The notes below the pieces were generated by a model. It did no database searches, was not told where the DNA came from, and was given only the letters and a program-made list of their open reading frames with translations. A DNA stretch of 56,460 nt, taken from positions 1 through 56,460 of the forward strand of contig JAUUPT010000023.1 in assembly GCA_030843315.1 (NCBI GenBank). The letters run 5' to 3'. Position 1 is the first letter of the stretch; every line of letters begins with the position of its first letter. The stretch is from Bacteroidaceae bacterium (lineage in GTDB: Bacteria; Bacteroidota; Bacteroidia; Bacteroidales; Bacteroidaceae). Both the position numbers and the translations under genes were made by a program. Below, piece after piece: positions 53,300 through 56,460 of the stretch.

Positions 53300-55258
53300 A
53301 TGATGAACCAGAATGATAGTCAAAGTAGCTTCAAAGCCCCCCTCCCTACGGGGGAGGGGTGGGGGGAGAGGCTTCTAAAGCAATACTGGGGTTACGATAA
53401 CTTTCGGGGTATTCAGGAAGACATCATCACCAGCATTGGCGAAGGCAAGGACACCTTGGGGCTGATGCCTACGGGAGGTGGTAAATCCATTACTTTTCAG
53501 GTACCGGCACTTGCACAGGAGGGGCTTTGCCTGGTCATCACCCCCTTGATTGCCTTGATGAAAGACCAGGTGCAGAACCTGAAGAAGCGGGGTATCAAAG
53601 CACTCGCCATCTACTCCGGCATGAGTCGGCAGGAGATTGTCACCACCTTAGAAAACTGCATCTTCGGCAACTTCAAGTTTCTCTATATATCCCCCGAACG
53701 GCTGAGCACAGAAATCTTCCGTACCAAGTTGCAGAAGATGAAAATCAGCATGATTACCGTAGACGAAAGCCACTGCATCTCCCAATGGGGCTACGACTTC
53801 CGCCCTTCCTATCTGAAAATAGCCGAAATACGCGAACTACTGCCCGGCGTGCCCGTACTTGCACTGACGGCCACCGCTACGCCCGAAGTAGTGAAAGATA
53901 TCCAGTCCCGCCTACACTTCCGCAAGGAGAATGTGTTCCGCATGAGCTTCGAGCGCAAGAACCTTGCCTATATCGTGCGCAACACAGAGAACAAAACAGG
54001 GGAACTGCTGCACATCCTGCGCCGTATGCCTGGCAGCGCCATCATATATGTGCGCAACCGTCGCCGTACAAAAGAAATCGCCGAACTGCTCCACAACGAA
54101 GATATCACCGCCGACTTCTACCACGCCGGCCTGGACGATGCCACCAAAGACATCCGCCAGCAACGCTGGCAGACGGGGGAAAGCCGCGTCATAGTAGCCA
54201 CCAATGCCTTCGGCATGGGAATAGATAAACCGGACGTGCGCATCGTCATCCACATGGACCTCCCCGACTCCATAGAAGCCTACTTCCAGGAAGCCGGACG
54301 TGCCGGACGCGACGGACAGAAAGCCTATGCCGTCATTCTCTACGCCAAGTCGGACAAGACAACGCTCCACAAGCGTATCCCCGACACCTTCCCCGAAAAG
54401 GAGTATATAAAGGAAGTATACGAACACCTGCAATACTACTACCAAATGGCAATGGGCGACGGGCAGGACTGTGTACGCGAATTCAATATAGAAGATTTCT
54501 GCCGAAAGTTCAAGTACTTCCCCGTACCCGTGGACAGTGCCCTGAAGATACTGACACAAGCGGGTTACCTGGAATATACCGACGAACAGGACAATGCTTC
54601 CCGCCTGCTCTTCACCATCCGAAGGGACGAACTCTACAAGCTGCGCGAAATGGGCGAAGACATGGACAAGCTCATTCAAAACGTACTGCGCTCCTACACC
54701 GGCTTGTTCACAGACTATGCCTTTATCAACGAAGATTCGATTGCCGTACGCACCGGGCTTACCCGCAGGCAGATATACGAGCAGCTTATCCACCTTGCCA
54801 AGTTGCACATCGTCAGCTACATCCCCCGCAAAAAGACACCTTATATAATATACACGCGCGAACGGGTAGAAATGCGCCATCTGCAAATCCCCTCCAGTGT
54901 GTACGAAGAGCGCAAAGAGCGTTACGAGAAGCGCATCAATGCTATGCTGGACTACGTGACCAACGAAACCGTATGCCGCAGCCGTATGTTGCTCCGATAT
55001 TTCGGAGAGAAAAATGAGCATAACTGCGGAATATGCGATACGTGCATCAAACTGAAAAACAAAAGTATGGCAAAAGACGTTTCTACCGCAGAACTTGCAA
55101 CAGAAGTGCTCCATGCCTTAGCCGGAAAAGCTATGACACCCGCTACTTTGGCCGAACAACTTTCTGTTGACAAAGAAGCGCTCGCAGAGGTATTGCACGA
55201 ATTACTGGATGAAGGTCAAGTAATTGCCATCAACGGAATGCTGCAAATCAGAAAATAA
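53300..55258 (+). CDS. recQ: ATP-dependent DNA helicase RecQ
   Basis: 652 residues. DEAH-type core: MPTGGGKS (Walker A), DESHCISQWGYDFRPSYL, LTATATPEVV; then NAFGMGIDKPDVRIVIHMD and QEAGRAGRDGQ. A Zn/RQC part (CRSRMLLRYFGEKNEHNCGICDTC) and a short C-terminal domain follow. The N-terminus is unusual: residues about 12-25 (KAPLPTGEGWGERL) are translated from a GC-rich palindromic element. Family homology begins at LLKQYWGYDNFRGIQED and no later Met precedes the Walker motif, so the element is part of the protein. ATG 53303 is an alternative start. Confidence 0.94.
   Translation: MMNQNDSQSSFKAPLPTGEGWGERLLKQYWGYDNFRGIQEDIITSIGEGKDTLGLMPTGGGKSITFQVPALAQEGLCLVITPLIALMKDQVQNLKKRGIKALAIYSGMSRQEIVTTLENCIFGNFKFLYISPERLSTEIFRTKLQKMKISMITVDESHCISQWGYDFRPSYLKIAEIRELLPGVPVLALTATATPEVVKDIQSRLHFRKENVFRMSFERKNLAYIVRNTENKTGELLHILRRMPGSAIIYVRNRRRTKEIAELLHNEDITADFYHAGLDDATKDIRQQRWQTGESRVIVATNAFGMGIDKPDVRIVIHMDLPDSIEAYFQEAGRAGRDGQKAYAVILYAKSDKTTLHKRIPDTFPEKEYIKEVYEHLQYYYQMAMGDGQDCVREFNIEDFCRKFKYFPVPVDSALKILTQAGYLEYTDEQDNASRLLFTIRRDELYKLREMGEDMDKLIQNVLRSYTGLFTDYAFINEDSIAVRTGLTRRQIYEQLIHLAKLHIVSYIPRKKTPYIIYTRERVEMRHLQIPSSVYEERKERYEKRINAMLDYVTNETVCRSRMLLRYFGEKNEHNCGICDTCIKLKNKSMAKDVSTAELATEVLHALAGKAMTPATLAEQLSVDKEALAEVLHELLDEGQVIAINGMLQIRK
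53339..53373. repeat. GC-rich palindromic element, copy 2, inside the recQ coding region
   Basis: CCCCTCCCTACGGGGGAGGG continues with GTGGGGGGAGAGGCT. It is the inverted counterpart of copy 1 at 53228 and is translated in frame as part of the recQ N-terminus (PLPTGEGWGERL). Confidence 0.85.
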
Positions 55259-55263
55259 TTCAC

Positions 55264-55271
55264 TACTTTTG
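55264..55271 (+). promoter_or_regulatory. -7 promoter box for the TPR protein
   Basis: TACTTTTG fits TAnnTTTG 28 nt before the ATG at 55300, giving a leader of about 22 nt. Confidence 0.5.
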
Positions 55272-55299
55272 CCGCCGAACATCATAAATCATATATATC

Positions 55300-56259
55300 A
55301 TGGGATTCTTTAAATCATTCTTCTCCGGCAAGTCAGAAACTCCGGAAGATGAGAAACAAAAAAACAATCAGAAAAACTTTGAAATATTCAAGTACGACGG
55401 TATGCGCGCACAACGTATGGGACGTGCGGACTATGCCATCAAATGCTTCACCGAGGCGCTTGCCATCCAGGAGGACTTCGAAACAATGAGCTATCTGGCA
55501 CAGGTTTATATCCAGACCGGCGAATTGGAGGATGCCCGCAAGCTATTGGAGCACATGACCAAGATGGACTCGGACCACGTCACTACCTACCTCACCCTTG
55601 CCAACGTTTGCTATATGCTGGAAGATTATCCGGCCATGGCAGAAGCAGCCAAGAAAGCCATCGAAATAGAAGAAGGCAACGCCATGGCGCACTATCTGCT
55701 GGGCAAAGCCGATAAAGGACAGGGAGACGGAATCATGTGCATTGCCCACCTGACCAAAGCCATCGTACTGGACGACGACTTCACCGAAGCCCGCCTGCTG
55801 CGTGCCGAAGCCTTGACGAAGATGCAGCAATACCCGGAAGCCATGGAAGACATCGACGCCATCCTGGCACAAGACCCCGAAGACGAAAGCGCCATACTGC
55901 TGCGCGGAAAAATAAAAGAAGCTACCGGCGCCCAAGAAGAAGCCGAAGAGGACTACCGCCGCATAACGGAACTGAACCCCTTCAACGAGCAAGCCTTCCT
56001 CTACCTGGGCCAGCTGTACATCGTTCAGAAGAAACTGACCGAAGCCATCGCTCTCTTTGACGAAGCCATCGAACTGAACCCGAACTTCGCAGAAGCCTAC
56101 CATGAACGCGGTCGCGCCAAACTGCTGAACGGAGACAAAGAAGGATCCGTGGAAGATATGAAGAAGGAACTTGAGCTTAATCCTAAAGAAATTCAGAACT
56201 TTGACGGACAATATGGCAACCAGCCGGGAGGCAGTACAGGCAACATCTTAGGACTGTAA
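55300..56259 (+). CDS. Tetratricopeptide-repeat protein
   Basis: 319 residues, no convincing signal peptide (it starts MGFFKSFFSGKSE). After a charged linker there are about seven TPR units from residue 30 to 300 (for example ADYAIKCFTEALAIQEDFE, EAIALFDEAIELNPNFAEAY). The C-terminus is a short glycine/asparagine tail (NQPGGSTGNILGL). TPR proteins scaffold protein-protein contacts; no specific partner can be inferred. It is a single gene between recQ and the leader-peptide region. Confidence 0.88.
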   Translation: MGFFKSFFSGKSETPEDEKQKNNQKNFEIFKYDGMRAQRMGRADYAIKCFTEALAIQEDFETMSYLAQVYIQTGELEDARKLLEHMTKMDSDHVTTYLTLANVCYMLEDYPAMAEAAKKAIEIEEGNAMAHYLLGKADKGQGDGIMCIAHLTKAIVLDDDFTEARLLRAEALTKMQQYPEAMEDIDAILAQDPEDESAILLRGKIKEATGAQEEAEEDYRRITELNPFNEQAFLYLGQLYIVQKKLTEAIALFDEAIELNPNFAEAYHERGRAKLLNGDKEGSVEDMKKELELNPKEIQNFDGQYGNQPGGSTGNILGL

Positions 56260-56302
56260 TAAGTAAAATTGTTACTATCCTCAAAAAAAATATTGTTTTT
56301 TG

Positions 56303-56332
56303 TTTGTATATAAAAGAAAAGCATTACTTTTG
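56303..56332 (+). promoter_or_regulatory. Strong promoter of the leader-peptide transcript
   Basis: -33 TTTG at 56303-56306, an 18-nt spacer and -7 TACTTTTG at 56325-56332. Transcription would start near 56339, about 24 nt before the leader-peptide ATG. Confidence 0.75.
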
Positions 56333-56362
56333 TCGCGTAATTCATAAACAGAGAATACAAGT

Positions 56363-56449
56363 ATGAAGTCATTTACTTATGCATATTACTTCTTTTTTTA
56401 CTTTTACTTTAGCCAGAAAGTAGAGCGGGAGTTTGTATGTATCAAGTGA
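56363..56449 (+). CDS. Phe/Tyr-rich attenuator leader peptide
   Basis: A 28-codon ORF after a strong promoter. It encodes MKSFTYAYYFFFYFYFSQ followed by KVEREFVCIK. Twelve of 28 residues are Phe (7) or Tyr (5), with AYYFFFYFYF as a near-continuous run. Such composition is the hallmark of a ribosome-mediated attenuator for phenylalanine/tyrosine biosynthesis. The window ends 11 nt after the stop, so the pairing segments and the regulated gene (probably pheA, tyrA or aroF-like) lie outside. It is too short for ordinary gene finders. Confidence 0.8.
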   Translation: MKSFTYAYYFFFYFYFSQKVEREFVCIK

Positions 56450-56460
56450 CAGTGATGCTT

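Noticed and set aside
56341..56460. Tail of AT-rich intergenic noise
   Set aside because: It was first passed over as non-coding, but the promoter and the aromatic-rich short ORF make a leader peptide the better reading, so it is listed as a feature instead.

Overview
The window looks like a chromosomal segment of a Bacteroides species. Evidence: SusC/SusD pairs, TonB receptors with STN or DUF4249 partners, FecR/ECF-sigma signalling, Bacteroidales families (DUF2027-Smr, DUF4827, an RND-TolC fusion), few Shine-Dalgarno sites, and many promoters of the Bacteroides type (-33 TTTG, about 18 nt, -7 TAnnTTTG). No tRNA, rRNA, prophage, insertion sequence or CRISPR array was found.

Layout. 1-3.4 kb: the 3' end of a TonB-dependent receptor with its DUF4249 lipoprotein, then a small secreted protein with a long leader. 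3.5-6.5 kb: DUF2027-Smr (minus) divergent from queA-Nudix. 6.47-6.86 kb: a candidate small RNA and an eleven-unit 21-22-nt repeat array. 6.9-11 kb: a TonB receptor-ECF sigma-FecR operon (minus). 11-18.5 kb: a Na+/amino-acid symporter, glmM, a DUF4827 lipoprotein, nrnA, comEC and rpe. 18.6-25.7 kb: a metal-efflux cassette (RND-TolC fusion, short adaptor, LytS-like kinase, LytTR regulator). 25.8-29.2 kb: fmt, a ClC channel and tsaC. 29.3-31.2 kb: a thioesterase, a 22-nt repeat array and a XylR-type regulator.

31.2-50.2 kb is a polysaccharide-utilisation locus. A nine-gene minus-strand run encodes SusC, SusD, GH92 mannosidase, an EEP phosphatase, alkaline phosphatase, a GH63/trehalase-like enzyme, GH125 alpha-1,6-mannosidase, GH20 hexosaminidase and a PA14 metallophosphoesterase. 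A ROK sugar kinase and a secreted PI-PLC lie just upstream and share a promoter element. Mannosidases plus a hexosaminidase, three unrelated phosphoesterases and a PI-PLC suggest a phosphorylated, possibly inositol-phospholipid-anchored mannan. A GPI anchor or actinobacterial phosphatidylinositol mannoside would fit. This is an inference from gene content and the most interesting hypothesis in the window.

50.4-56.46 kb: yaaA with a third 22-nt array behind it, recJ, recQ (whose N-terminal codons lie in a GC-rich palindromic element inverted relative to a copy after recJ), a TPR protein, and at the right edge a 28-codon Phe/Tyr-rich leader peptide behind a strong promoter, probably the start of an attenuated aromatic amino acid operon.
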